Assembly (NCBI GenBank): GCA_002786855.1
Contig: PCUU01000089.1
Span: 1-44,922 of the forward strand
DNA length: 44,922 nucleotides
Reading direction: 5' to 3'
Source of the DNA: Cytophagales bacterium CG12_big_fil_rev_8_21_14_0_65_40_12
GTDB taxonomy: Bacteria; Bacteroidota; Bacteroidia; Cytophagales; Cyclobacteriaceae
Shown here: positions 1 through 8,727 of the stretch, piece by piece
How positions within the stretch are numbered: the first letter of the stretch is position 1
How the letters are laid out: every line of letters starts with the position of its first letter
Notes under the pieces: generated by a model
What the model was told of the DNA's origin: nothing
Databases searched by the model: none
What the model saw: the letters and a program-made list of their open reading frames with translations, nothing else
Translations under genes and position numbers: made by a program

Positions 1-3000
1 ATACTCGGCACTGGTATTGCCATATTTAACCCCTTCATTGAAGGTGATCCAAAATCGATTATCGTTTGGTGACACACTATTGACAGCACTGAGCAGAACA
101 TCTGTGGCACCATTGCTTGGCGTTAAACTTGAAATGCCAAGACCTGATGGCGCTTCTGTTGTGAAACTCCAAGTAGTCTTATCATTGATGCCGGCAAAGG
201 CAACTCCTTCTGTACTTTTAAAGGCGGTGTTGGGGATATTTACATAATATTTTGTGTCAAATTCGAAATTGGTATCTCCCAACCCGATGCTAGCCTTATC
301 GCCATCCACAGAGACCAAAGATAAATTAGCAGCTATGGCGAGTAAAACTTCGTCATCTGAAGCTCTTCTTATTTCAATGTCTCCGGTGCCCTTGGCAATG
401 GCTTGGTCGAAGGTGATATTTAAGGTAGCGTCTATTGCTACTCCTTCTTCATCCTTCTCAGGCGACAGTGCTGTAACAACCGGACCCTGCTCTGTCACAG
501 TAAGTGTAGCCAAATCAGAAGTTTCCCTACAATTTCCCTTGCTCACGACCACAAAGAATTCCGACTGATCTAAATCTAGCGTAAGATTATTGATAGTAAG
601 CTCATGGGTATTGGCCCCAGTAATTTGATTGCTCGCAGTATTGTCAGCATTATCTGTTTGTTTGGTACTAACGGATAATATGGTAAAGCCTATAGCAGTT
701 CCTACATAAACCTTCCCTTCTGTTGCATAAACAGAATATACCCTGTTAATATCTGGAAATCCATTTTGACCACGCGTAGTAGTTGTCCAACTAGCTCCCC
801 CATCTGTTGAAATCGACAATCCACCGTTAGTTCCTGCATAAACTGTATTACCTACCGTATGAACAGAGTTAACTGAATTAGAGCTTGCAAAGCCATTTTG
901 ACCATTGGTAGTGGTTACCCAGTTGGCTCCTCCATCCGTAGAAATAGATAAGCCACCATCATTAGTTCCTGCATATAGGTTATTTCCATCAACATGAATA
1001 GACAAAATCTTATCAGTATTTGCAAAGCCATTTTGGCCGCTTGTCGTAGTGGACCAACTAGCGCCCCCATCAGTAGAAATCGACAATCCACCGATAGTTC
1101 CTGCATAAACCGTATTACCTACAGCATACACAGAATTAACTATATCAGAACTTGCAAAGCCATTTTGACCATTGATTGTGGTTACCCAATTGGTTCCTCC
1201 ATCCTCAGAAATAGATAAACCGCCACCATTAGTTCCTGCATAAACAGTATTACCAACGGCATATATATGCCTGACACCATTTGCAAGTGCGAAACCGTTT
1301 TGACCATTGGTAGTATTTGTCCAGTTAGTCCCCCCATCTGTTGAGATAAACACTCCCGACCCTGTTCCAACATAGATATTATTACCTACAGCATACACGG
1401 AAAGAACAGAAATTGAGTTTGCCGATCCGTTTTGATTTATGATTACCGTTGTCCAATTAGCCCCTGCATTTTTAGAGATAGAGAGGCCTGTATTGTTACC
1501 CACGTAGATCGACTCTCCTTCAACAAAAACAGAATTAGCAATTATTATTGCGAACGGCTGCCCTAAGTTATTAGAGCTAAAACTGTCCTCTCCTTTTTTA
1601 AACCATCCATAAGTAGCACCAGCCACTTCTGGAACTGAAAAAGTAACGCTCCGGCCAATATAGCCCGTCTCATCTGTAGGTTGTTCTAAAACCAAAGGCT
1701 CGCAAATGGTGGAGAACGTATATTTTTCTTTATCAGTAACCGCTAAGTTTCCTAAGCTGATATTGTCAAGTACAGCATCCGCATCTACTGTAATATAATA
1801 TTTAGTACCATAACCAAGGTTAGTAGTAGGTAAAGTAACCACCCTGCCAACTATAGTGACATCGTCAGGAGAAAAGGCTTGCTTTTCTACATCGGTGGTG
1901 TAGTCTATGATCCGAATGCTTCCCGTCCCTTTTGTAATATCTCTATTGAAAGTAATGGCTATTGGTACATCAATGGATACATCTGTAGATGCTGTTATTG
2001 GCGAAACGCTTTCAATACCGGGAGCCTCAACAATGGTTAATACTCCAACATTTGAACTTTCCGTACAAATGCCTTTATCCACAACTACATAGTACTTTAT
2101 ACCATTTACATCCTGGTTTAAGTTATTAAAAGTAAGCTCATTGGTGGTTGCGCCAGTAATTTGATTTACAGCGGTGTTATCAGAATTATCATTGAGTTGA
2201 CTTACGTCTGAAATGGATAATCCGCTTTGGGTACCATAGTAAATAAGACCATCAAATTCATAGACTGCTTGGGCAGTTGCAGAAGGCAAACCATCTTCAG
2301 CACCATAATTTGTAAAAGTAAGACCCTCATTACTTGTTGCCGAAATACCATGATCTGTACCTAAATAAATCACTCCATCTGACTCAAAAACTCTTTTAAC
2401 ATTATTGTTAATCAGCCCATCAGTTGTAGTCAGTATTCTAAAAGTATCACCATTGTCATCTGATATTGCTAAGCCTTTGCTGGTGCCTACATAGATTACA
2501 TTATCCCGCATCAATACCTCATATGAAGTTGACGTTCCGTCACCAATTGTCTTAGTTACAAAACTTTGTCCTCCGTCAGTTGAAATCGAAAGCCCATCAC
2601 GCTTGGTTAATACATATAAAGCTTCATCTGTCACAAAAACACTAGCAACATTATTACTTGGCAGTCCACTATTATCTTTTGTTCTCAGTTCAAAGCTATC
2701 TCCTTTATCTACAGATATATGTAAACCAAGACCAGTTAGAATGTATACTATGCCATTTTTTATAAAAAGACCTTGAACACTCAAGCCTGTACCAGTCTCT
2801 GGATAAGGTCCTTTTGCTGTAAAAGTATCCCCGCCATCCATAGACACCGAGAGTCCTGACGTTGTTCCCACATATAGTACCCCCTCAGATTCCTTTACGG
2901 ATTTTGTAGCGTTGGAAGACAGACCACTATTATCATTGGTTTTATTTTCAAAAGAAAGTCCACCATCACTCGAAATCGACAAGCCTGCTTGAGTAGCGAC

Positions 3001-6000
3001 ATAGAGTACTCCGTTGGATTCAAAAATGTCAAAAACAGAATTATCCCCTAATCCATGTTCAGTTGTCTTGGTTGTAAAAAGCGTTTCCAAATACCTATGC
3101 CATTGGTAAGTTGCACCTTCTACTAAGGGTACTGAAAAACTTGCACTCCCATTAATACCAGCCGTTTGATCGACAGGTTGATCGAGAATAAGGTCTTCAC
3201 ATACGGAAGAAAATTCAAACAAACCAGCACCTAAAAGCTCCGCGTTTCCGTTTCCTTCTACATTCTCTACAACACCTGGTTCGAGTTCAACATAGTACTT
3301 TATGGATTTTTCCAAATTAGGGCTCAAGGTGATGGAGTTACCGGAAACCACTACTTCATCATCCGCTACGTCAAAGGCCTGTAGCACATTGTTATTAAAG
3401 GCATTTTTTAAATAAATGGAACCTTCACCCTTCACTATTTGAGCATTGAAAACAATCTCTAATTCACTATCTAGTGCAATGTCAGTGCTTCCATTGGCGG
3501 GAGACACACTTGTAATCCTTGGTATATCTGCCACGCGAAGCAACACAGCATTTGAGGTTTTAAAACAACCATCTTTAGCTACCTCAACAAAATACTGGGT
3601 CTGGTCTTGCTCTAAACTTAAATTGCTGATAGTTAATTGATGTGTTGTTGTACTCGAAAAATCTAGCAATTTTATATCTGTCATGAACTGAATATCCTCA
3701 TTAGATCCAGTATAAATACGGTCTTCAAAGCCTCCAACTGATTTTAGGTCATTACCAAATCGCTCATCTTTAATAAATCCAGCATTGATATCGCTTAAGT
3801 TCATGGTATACAAACCATCTTCGAAAGCAACATAGCAGTTATTGTTACTTATATAAATATCAACAGGGGTATCTATAAATTTTCCGCTCTGTGGTATGGT
3901 AAACTGTTGATATTGATCTGCATCTAAAAAATCTGTCGTAATAAAAAATGTTCCAGCCACTGAATAGCCAACTACGTAAGTGCCATTATATTTCAGCACT
4001 CTAGGTTGCATAATTTCACCATCCTTTATGTCGATCGGTAAATTACTTTTTTCTTCTACGTTGTTGTTAGCTGGGATATATTCATCAATTATACCATCAT
4101 CTGTGACATAGATTTTATCATCAATTTTTATGGAGATATAACTTTTATTGTTTATTGAGATATACTCAAAATCAGTCTCGTTCTTGTATTTTATTGATAT
4201 ATCCGTAAATTGGCCGCCAAAACCGGGGCGCTTTCCGTGAATAACAATGATGTCCCCCTCACTGTTAGTATATACACTTCGTGTAAACAAAGAAGCTAAT
4301 CCATTTAGTTCTTTAAGCTGGGTGAAATTTATTGGGTTCAACTCAGAAACGAAGATACCGCTTGACTCAGTGGCTAAGTAAACCAAGTTATCGATGAATA
4401 AAATATCTTGAACATTTGGTATATCATAGAAAGAAAAATTTCCCCCTTGGTCTAGCGACAAAGAAATACCCTCAAAAGTCACATAGATCAATACATTACC
4501 ATGAGTAAAAATCCTTTTTACTTGCTCAAAACTATCGTCTCTTTCAACAAAATCTCCCCTTTGATACCACTGATAGCTTGCCCCCGGAACTTGATCTACC
4601 TCGAAAGTTACACTACCCAATTCTAAACCTGACTGCGCTATGGGCTGAGTTGGAATCAAATTGGTAAAGCTTAATGCAAACTCATCAGTTTTTTGAAAGA
4701 GGGGGGTACCATAAGTTACACTGTAGTTGGTAGTTCCCTCGTCTATGGTAATATTTCCTGTAGCATCTGTATCAAATTCTGTTCCCTCTTTTTTCCATGA
4801 GAAGGTACTATTGTTCAATGCATTATAGCCCGATATTTCAGCTTCGGCATTTGACACCAAAATCGAACGGCTTGTTGCAATGCCATCGTTGAGATTATCT
4901 GTTAAATCAAAAAGTCGGTGGTCTGCGATGTTTTTCATCGCGCCATAGAAGGCAATGAGGTTAGAAGCATTATGCACAGGTGCAGCCGACATTAAACTAG
5001 TCACCTCCTCTTCTAAGAGTAGTTTGTTCCAAACTGTAATTTCCGCGAGTTTCCCATCCAAAAAGTCTGATGGGCCATTATCATCCAATTCCATGCCCAG
5101 ATAGGCAGTATTGCCCAAGGTTATTGGCATTGCTTCCGTGAAGGTATTGATCACCGTTCCGTTCAGGTAGACTTTGGTCTCGAACGTAGTAGCATTATAG
5201 GTGTAGCCCACAAAGTTCCACATATCATTGGCCAAAGTACTTCCCGCATCCCTTACATTTGCACCATCAAATATGGCCAGTTTTTCATTGTCCCGAATGT
5301 AGAAATTGGTAACAGACTCTGTTCCATTATCCGCATGTATAGAGAACAGGTTATAATTATCTCCGCTTGGCACATTAGACTCCTTGTTGACCCACATAAA
5401 TACGGACCTATCGGTGCCCACCAGGTCGTTCGTTAATTCAGAAACATCAATGTAATCGTCCTGATCCTTTTCAAAATCAAGGTAATTGACGGCACTGGTA
5501 GAAACGGTTTTAGTAATGGCATCATCAGAACAGACAGTCTCATCGTCCACGTTATTGACCGTTGTGCTGTTGTTATTGGCTGTTAGAGTCCATGTATTTA
5601 TACTTTGAATAAAGTTTCTAGTGGTTACAAACTCATAATTGCCAGTTGCAACATTGAAAGTATAAGTTGGGTCAATTGAAACTTCAATACCGTCTTTCTT
5701 CCAAGAGATATTTTCGTACCAATCTATGGCATTGAAGCCGGGAATGGACTGTACATTTTTGAAGTCAACGGAAAAATTATTCTCCATTACGCCATCATTG
5801 TCCTTGCCCGAATGGTCTTTCAATACATCAGTCGCATCATCGCAATCTCCAAAAATGGAATAGTAGCCTACCAGATTGGCATATTTAGGGTGGCTATCGT
5901 TGATTTTAGACTGCATGGCTTCTCTGATTTCAGCACCAGTTAACACCTCATTCCAAACAGAAATCTCAGCCATATCTCCGTTGAAGTGGTCGGTATCATT

Positions 6001-7485
6001 GGCATTGTCGAATTCTTGACCCAAAGAATATTGTGAATTGGAGGCTGTCAACTGATTGTCGGTAAATCTGTCGTTCTCAATTCCATCAACATAAATCACA
6101 GTTTCATGAGTAGTGGCATTATAGGTATATCCAACGTAATGCCATAGCTGATCACTCATATCAAAAGAGGCCGACTGATTATCTTGACTATCAAAAATCT
6201 CCAAATTATCACCAACATTATCTATCCAGAAAATAGTAACATTACCTCCGGAGCTAGTATTGATGGCAAAAAGCACCTGTTTATCTGTTGCCACATTGGC
6301 CTCAGACTTTACCCACATAAAAACCGACCGATTTGTGCCATTTAACTCGTCTTGCAAGGCATTGAGATTTACCCAGTAGTCCTGAGACTTGTCGAAGGTT
6401 AACACACCTGTGGCGTTTGTATTAGCTTGATAGGTTACTGAGCCAGATTCAGCCATTGTAGCATTAACATATACATCCGAGACAATATCGGTACGGTCGA
6501 AAGTGACATTGTAGTAAGTTTTAACTGTTCCCTCTGTGACCTCATAAGTTCCATTGCTTGAAACCAAAGCCCCCCCCGGTACCTGATAAGTGTCGGAATC
6601 ACAAATTGAGACATTCTGGATTTCGCAGGTAAAACCAGAAGCACAAGAGACCGTCCCTAAAACAGGGAAAATGGACTCGCCAAAAGACGTTCCATCATTT
6701 GGCGTCACTTTAACCTTAAGTAAGCTGCCAAGATCATTTATTGTAGGTGTGTAACTAGCATTTGTTGCTCCTGCTATGGCTACCCCCCCTAAGTACCATT
6801 GAAAAGTGGTACCAGACTCAACATCGCCCTCAGGATCTGAATAGTCATAAGCGACAGTAATTTCTTTACCTACCTCAGCGCCACCCGTAGCCATTGGATC
6901 AAAAGTAATAGCTGGCGCTTGATTGAAGATACCCTCCATTTGTACCTCAGCTATCTGCACACTGTTTGCTGCACTCGCATCACACGGATTATGTAGTCTG
7001 ATCCAATAACTGTTAAAGGCTAAGTCATTTCCATTGCTAATGTTTTTGCTGTTATCGGCACCCCTATTCTTACCTAGGGTAGTACAGCTAAAACTGACTT
7101 CATCTATTAATGTCCAAGATGGGTTTGTATCTGTAGTTGTTGCACCCTCTGAAACAAGTCGGCCATAGATTTGAACTAATTTCGGATCTCTCTCTGGGTG
7201 ATCATTAGCCGTTGTGATTGTAAGCGATTTGACAATTGAAATTGCCCCTGTATTTACATAAAAATTTAACCCCCATGACTTTTCGAAAGTCAGGAATTTG
7301 TTCAACTTATTTCCGTCAATTACATTATTTATCCCTTCACCCAAAGCAGATTCAGAAGGCCCGAAAGTGATGGGAGTCATTGAAGAATTAAAGACTGGTT
7401 CTAAGATTTGTCCATAAACCTTAGCGCCAGCCATTAGCCAAAAGGCGATAAGAAAAAGGAATTTAAGCGAATGGAAAGGCTTCAT
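1..7485 (-). CDS. Giant secreted modular protein (LamG, Ig, nested beta-propellers), C-terminus beyond window
   Basis: The frame is open from an ATG at 7485 to the left edge: 2495 codons, no stop. A signal peptide covers about residues 1-25. In order I read a discoidin/F5-8C-like domain (about 30-195), an Ig/cadherin-like domain (195-280), two LamG-like concanavalin folds (about 355-540 and 660-850), then three large units. Each unit has the first half of an Ig-like domain ending in YQW or YGW, a beta-propeller of about 300 residues, the second half of the Ig domain, and an SbsA-type Ig_5 domain (SPxxGSTDI...ITFN). Propellers 2 and 3 carry Asp-box motifs such as STDGGASW and about seven blades each; propeller 1 is more divergent. 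The make-up suggests a cell-surface or released adhesin or glycan-binding protein. A type IX sorting tail would lie outside the window, so the export route is not shown. No catalytic domain was recognised. Confidence 0.9.
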   Translation of the reverse strand, partial: MKPFHSLKFLFLIAFWLMAGAKVYGQILEPVFNSSMTPITFGPSESALGEGINNVIDGNKLNKFLTFEKSWGLNFYVNTGAISIVKSLTITTANDHPERDPKLVQIYGRLVSEGATTTDTNPSWTLIDEVSFSCTTLGKNRGADNSKNISNGNDLAFNSYWIRLHNPCDASAANSVQIAEVQMEGIFNQAPAITFDPMATGGAEVGKEITVAYDYSDPEGDVESGTTFQWYLGGVAIAGATNASYTPTINDLGSLLKVKVTPNDGTSFGESIFPVLGTVSCASGFTCEIQNVSICDSDTYQVPGGALVSSNGTYEVTEGTVKTYYNVTFDRTDIVSDVYVNATMAESGSVTYQANTNATGVLTFDKSQDYWVNLNALQDELNGTNRSVFMWVKSEANVATDKQVLFAINTSSGGNVTIFWIDNVGDNLEIFDSQDNQSASFDMSDQLWHYVGYTYNATTHETVIYVDGIENDRFTDNQLTASNSQYSLGQEFDNANDTDHFNGDMAEISVWNEVLTGAEIREAMQSKINDSHPKYANLVGYYSIFGDCDDATDVLKDHSGKDNDGVMENNFSVDFKNVQSIPGFNAIDWYENISWKKDGIEVSIDPTYTFNVATGNYEFVTTRNFIQSINTWTLTANNNSTTVNNVDDETVCSDDAITKTVSTSAVNYLDFEKDQDDYIDVSELTNDLVGTDRSVFMWVNKESNVPSGDNYNLFSIHADNGTESVTNFYIRDNEKLAIFDGANVRDAGSTLANDMWNFVGYTYNATTFETKVYLNGTVINTFTEAMPITLGNTAYLGMELDDNGPSDFLDGKLAEITVWNKLLLEEEVTSLMSAAPVHNASNLIAFYGAMKNIADHRLFDLTDNLNDGIATSRSILVSNAEAEISGYNALNNSTFSWKKEGTEFDTDATGNITIDEGTTNYSVTYGTPLFQKTDEFALSFTNLIPTQPIAQSGLELGSVTFEVDQVPGASYQWYQRGDFVERDDSFEQVKRIFTHGNVLIYVTFEGISLSLDQGGNFSFYDIPNVQDILFIDNLVYLATESSGIFVSELNPINFTQLKELNGLASLFTRSVYTNSEGDIIVIHGKRPGFGGQFTDISIKYKNETDFEYISINNKSYISIKIDDKIYVTDDGIIDEYIPANNNVEEKSNLPIDIKDGEIMQPRVLKYNGTYVVGYSVAGTFFITTDFLDADQYQQFTIPQSGKFIDTPVDIYISNNNCYVAFEDGLYTMNLSDINAGFIKDERFGNDLKSVGGFEDRIYTGSNEDIQFMTDIKLLDFSSTTTHQLTISNLSLEQDQTQYFVEVAKDGCFKTSNAVLLRVADIPRITSVSPANGSTDIALDSELEIVFNAQIVKGEGSIYLKNAFNNNVLQAFDVADDEVVVSGNSITLSPNLEKSIKYYVELEPGVVENVEGNGNAELLGAGLFEFSSVCEDLILDQPVDQTAGINGSASFSVPLVEGATYQWHRYLETLFTTKTTEHGLGDNSVFDIFESNGVLYVATQAGLSISSDGGLSFENKTNDNSGLSSNATKSVKESEGVLYVGTTSGLSVSMDGGDTFTAKGPYPETGTGLSVQGLFIKNGIVYILTGLGLHISVDKGDSFELRTKDNSGLPSNNVASVFVTDEALYVLTKRDGLSISTDGGQSFVTKTIGDGTSTSYEVLMRDNVIYVGTSKGLAISDDNGDTFRILTTTDGLINNNVKRVFESDGVIYLGTDHGISATSNEGLTFTNYGAEDGLPSATAQAVYEFDGLIYYGTQSGLSISDVSQLNDNSDNTAVNQITGATTNELTFNNLNQDVNGIKYYVVVDKGICTESSNVGVLTIVEAPGIESVSPITASTDVSIDVPIAITFNRDITKGTGSIRIIDYTTDVEKQAFSPDDVTIVGRVVTLPTTNLGYGTKYYITVDADAVLDNISLGNLAVTDKEKYTFSTICEPLVLEQPTDETGYIGRSVTFSVPEVAGATYGWFKKGEDSFSSNNLGQPFAIIIANSVFVEGESIYVGNNTGLSISKNAGANWTTVIINQNGSANSISVLSVYAVGNNIYVGTGSGVFISTDGGTNWTNTTNGQNGFALANGVRHIYAVGNTVYAGTNGGGLSISEDGGTNWVTTINGQNGFASSDIVNSVYAVGNTVYAGTIGGLSISTDGGASWSTTTSGQNGFANTDKILSIHVDGNNLYAGTNDGGLSISTDGGANWVTTTNGQNGFASSNSVNSVHTVGNTVYAGTNGGLSISTDGGASWTTTTRGQNGFPDINRVYSVYATEGKVYVGTAIGFTILSVSTKQTDNADNTASNQITGANTHELTINNLTLDLDQSEFFVVVSKGNCRETSDLATLTVTEQGPVVTALSPEKDEEGVAIDATLNITFDQAIAKGTGDIEIRRASDDEVLLAIAANLSLVSVDGDKASIGLGDTNFEFDTKYYVNIPNTAFKSTEGVAFAGINDKTTWSFTTEAPSGLGISSLTPSNGATDVLLSAVNSVSPNDNRFWITFNEGVKYGNTSAEY
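690..1590 (-). repeat. Tandem blade repeats of 132-135 bp inside the giant gene
   Basis: The third propeller is encoded by six strongly similar units plus one degenerate unit. The TTCCTGCATA-type landmark recurs at 831, 966, 1098, 1233, 1365 (as TTCCAACATA) and about 1497, so the unit alternates between 135 and 132 bp (44-45 residues). Units at 831 and 1098 resemble each other more than their neighbours, as do those at 966 and 1233. This gives a 267-bp higher-order period and points to duplication of a two-blade block. Confidence 0.85.
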
Positions 7486-7554
7486 AGTTTTAGCAGTTTG
7501 GTATTCAAGTCTTGTAGGCGAATAAAGTCTATGCTTTACACGCGTGAAAATTTA

Positions 7555-7583
7555 TGTTCTGAACTGATGCTGGCGTGTTCTGA
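7555..7583. promoter_or_regulatory. Proximal pair of TGTTCTGA direct repeats, 21-bp spacing
   Basis: TGTTCTGA occurs at 7555-7562 and again at 7576-7583, exactly 21 bp start to start. It lies 70-98 bp upstream of the giant gene's start codon. LytTR-domain regulators bind two direct repeats about two helical turns apart, and a LytTR regulator is encoded 1.2 kb away. The assignment to that regulator is inference. Confidence 0.5.
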
Positions 7584-7739
7584 AAGTGGGGATGGTTGTT
7601 AAAACCTATTTGGGGATTCGCGTATCAACAAACCCATGAAACCTAAGATAGGTCATGGTTTGATGCAAGCTTACGGTTTGAGGTAATCCGAACAACGGAC
7701 ACACGATGTTAATGAAGCAAGAGTTTGAAAACCTGAAAT

Positions 7740-7768
7740 TGTTCTGAAGTGGTGGTTTTTTGTTCTGA
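7740..7768. promoter_or_regulatory. Distal pair of TGTTCTGA direct repeats, 21-bp spacing
   Basis: A second pair of the same octamer lies at 7740-7747 and 7761-7768, again 21 bp apart and 185 bp from the proximal pair. The identical sequence and identical spacing make chance unlikely and support a duplicated binding site, probably for a LytTR-type dimer. Confidence 0.5.
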
Positions 7769-7893
7769 GAGAAGACCAAAATTATCATGTAAAGTACCGA
7801 GGTGTACTGAGCTCCGCTTTACGCTAAACAAGTGAGATGATACCTACATGTTTCGACCAAATGCTATTTCATTTAGTCTAATGACTTTCTAAC

Positions 7894-8274
7894 TTACACA
7901 GGGTTTACGAGTCGCAAGTCCAGTTCAGTAACTCTGGAAAAACCACTATCTGCGGTGACAAGAGGACAATTAAGATAAAGAGCAGTGGCTGCCACGATGC
8001 TATCCGGAAGTTTCAGACTATAGGCTCTTCTTAGTCTAATGGTTTCACGCTTTATTATATCATTGAGTTCTATCAGATTCATGTCCCTGATAAAGGAATG
8101 TATGACAAACTCCTCTTTTTTGTCAATTTTAGGAAAACTCAGTAACTCAAGTTCGGAGATCACCGACAGATAAGCATATTTGGAGTGAATAAGACTTGCC
8201 AACTCACGGTTGCCATTAAGCACGTAGATAATCACATTGGTATCTACAAGCATCCGGTCTTCGTAATTCACCAT
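7894..8274 (-). CDS. PIN-domain toxin (VapC-like ribonuclease)
   Basis: The 126-residue product matches the usual size of PIN toxins. It has the acidic residues expected of the Mg-dependent nuclease site: D11 in LVDTNV, E41 or E43 in SELELLSF, D91 in LPDSIVAATA and D109 in TADSGF. Known PIN toxins of this kind cut tRNA or rRNA; the target here is unknown. The ATG at 8274 overlaps the end of the antitoxin gene by 7 bp, which indicates translational coupling. An internal ATG at 8253 would remove the overlap and begin nearer the conserved strand. The partner is an XRE regulator rather than the AbrB, RHH or Phd type usually seen with VapC. Confidence 0.88.
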   Translation of the reverse strand: MVNYEDRMLVDTNVIIYVLNGNRELASLIHSKYAYLSVISELELLSFPKIDKKEEFVIHSFIRDMNLIELNDIIKRETIRLRRAYSLKLPDSIVAATALYLNCPLVTADSGFSRVTELDLRLVNPV

Positions 8275-8633
8275 TCAGAGCGCCATTTTCTTTGTAGTTC
8301 CAAACCATCTTTGCCGATGTTAAGCAAACCGCAATATTGGAAAGCATCCAGTTTCTTTAGTGAGTCATCAGAGGTAGGTTTACTAGAAAAACCCGATGGC
8401 TCCTGTAATACTGGAGCATCTGACGCTAGCAAATCATAGACTTTAGTAGAGAAGATATCACGTTCAGCCACACTCAACGCCTCGGCTATGCGCGTTCTAG
8501 TGGAAACGCCTATAACCTCTTTGCCCAACCATTGGGTAATGGTATTGGCATGCACTCCCATTAGCGTTGCCAGTTTCTTCTTTTTAACACCTAGCTCCTG
8601 TAGTTTTAGCCTTAATTGATCTCCATGATTCAT
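8268..8633 (-). CDS. XRE-family HTH antitoxin
   Basis: The 121-residue product has a Cro/CI-type helix-turn-helix at about residues 5-55 (KKKLATLMGVHANTITQWL). Its C-terminal part is likely to bind and neutralise the PIN toxin encoded next to it. It is the first gene of the pair and presumably represses it: the upstream DNA contains two inverted repeats built on GTGATT/AATCAC half-sites. The C-terminal half (about 65-121) does not resemble a family I can name. Autoregulation is inferred from the operator-like repeats and from the general behaviour of type II antitoxins. Confidence 0.85.
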   Translation of the reverse strand: MNHGDQLRLKLQELGVKKKKLATLMGVHANTITQWLGKEVIGVSTRTRIAEALSVAERDIFSTKVYDLLASDAPVLQEPSGFSSKPTSDDSLKKLDAFQYCGLLNIGKDGLELQRKWRSEW

Positions 8634-8650
8634 TTCACAAAAGTAATTTT

Positions 8651-8684
8651 AATCACATATTCGTGATTTTTATCATAAAATCAC
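8651..8684. promoter_or_regulatory. Operator candidate 1 of the XRE/PIN pair
   Basis: GTGATTTT at 8663-8670 and AAAATCAC at 8677-8684 form a perfect 8-bp inverted repeat with a 6-bp spacer. A further half-site AATCAC at 8651-8656 lies on the gene side, 6 bp from GTGATT. The group is 18-51 bp upstream of the antitoxin ATG, where a repressor would block the promoter. Confidence 0.6.
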
Positions 8685-8706
8685 AATGAATTCACTTGAA
8701 ATGATT

Positions 8707-8727
8707 AGTGATTAAACAGTAATCACT
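8707..8727. promoter_or_regulatory. Operator candidate 2 of the XRE/PIN pair
   Basis: AGTGATT at 8707-8713 and AATCACT at 8721-8727 form a perfect 7-bp inverted repeat with a 7-bp spacer. It has the same half-site and orientation as candidate 1 and overlaps the stop codon of the LytTR regulator gene at 8726. It could also act as a weak hairpin at the end of that transcript. Confidence 0.5.

Larger units (their letters stand above)
7486..7893. other. Intergenic region upstream of the giant gene
   Basis: This 408-bp gap lies between the start of the giant gene and the stop of the PIN toxin gene. I see no convincing gene: a 60-codon minus-strand frame at 7606-7788 has no recognisable features. 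The gap contains four TGTTCTGA elements in two pairs and a quasi-palindrome near 7630-7661 whose core is CCTA-AGA-TAGG. It probably holds the promoter of the giant gene, although I could not place a clear TAnnTTTG box. Confidence 0.5.

Noticed and set aside
7606-7788. 60-codon minus-strand frame upstream of the giant gene
   Set aside because: It has no recognisable features, and two of the regulatory TGTTCTGA repeats lie within it. It is better read as intergenic DNA.
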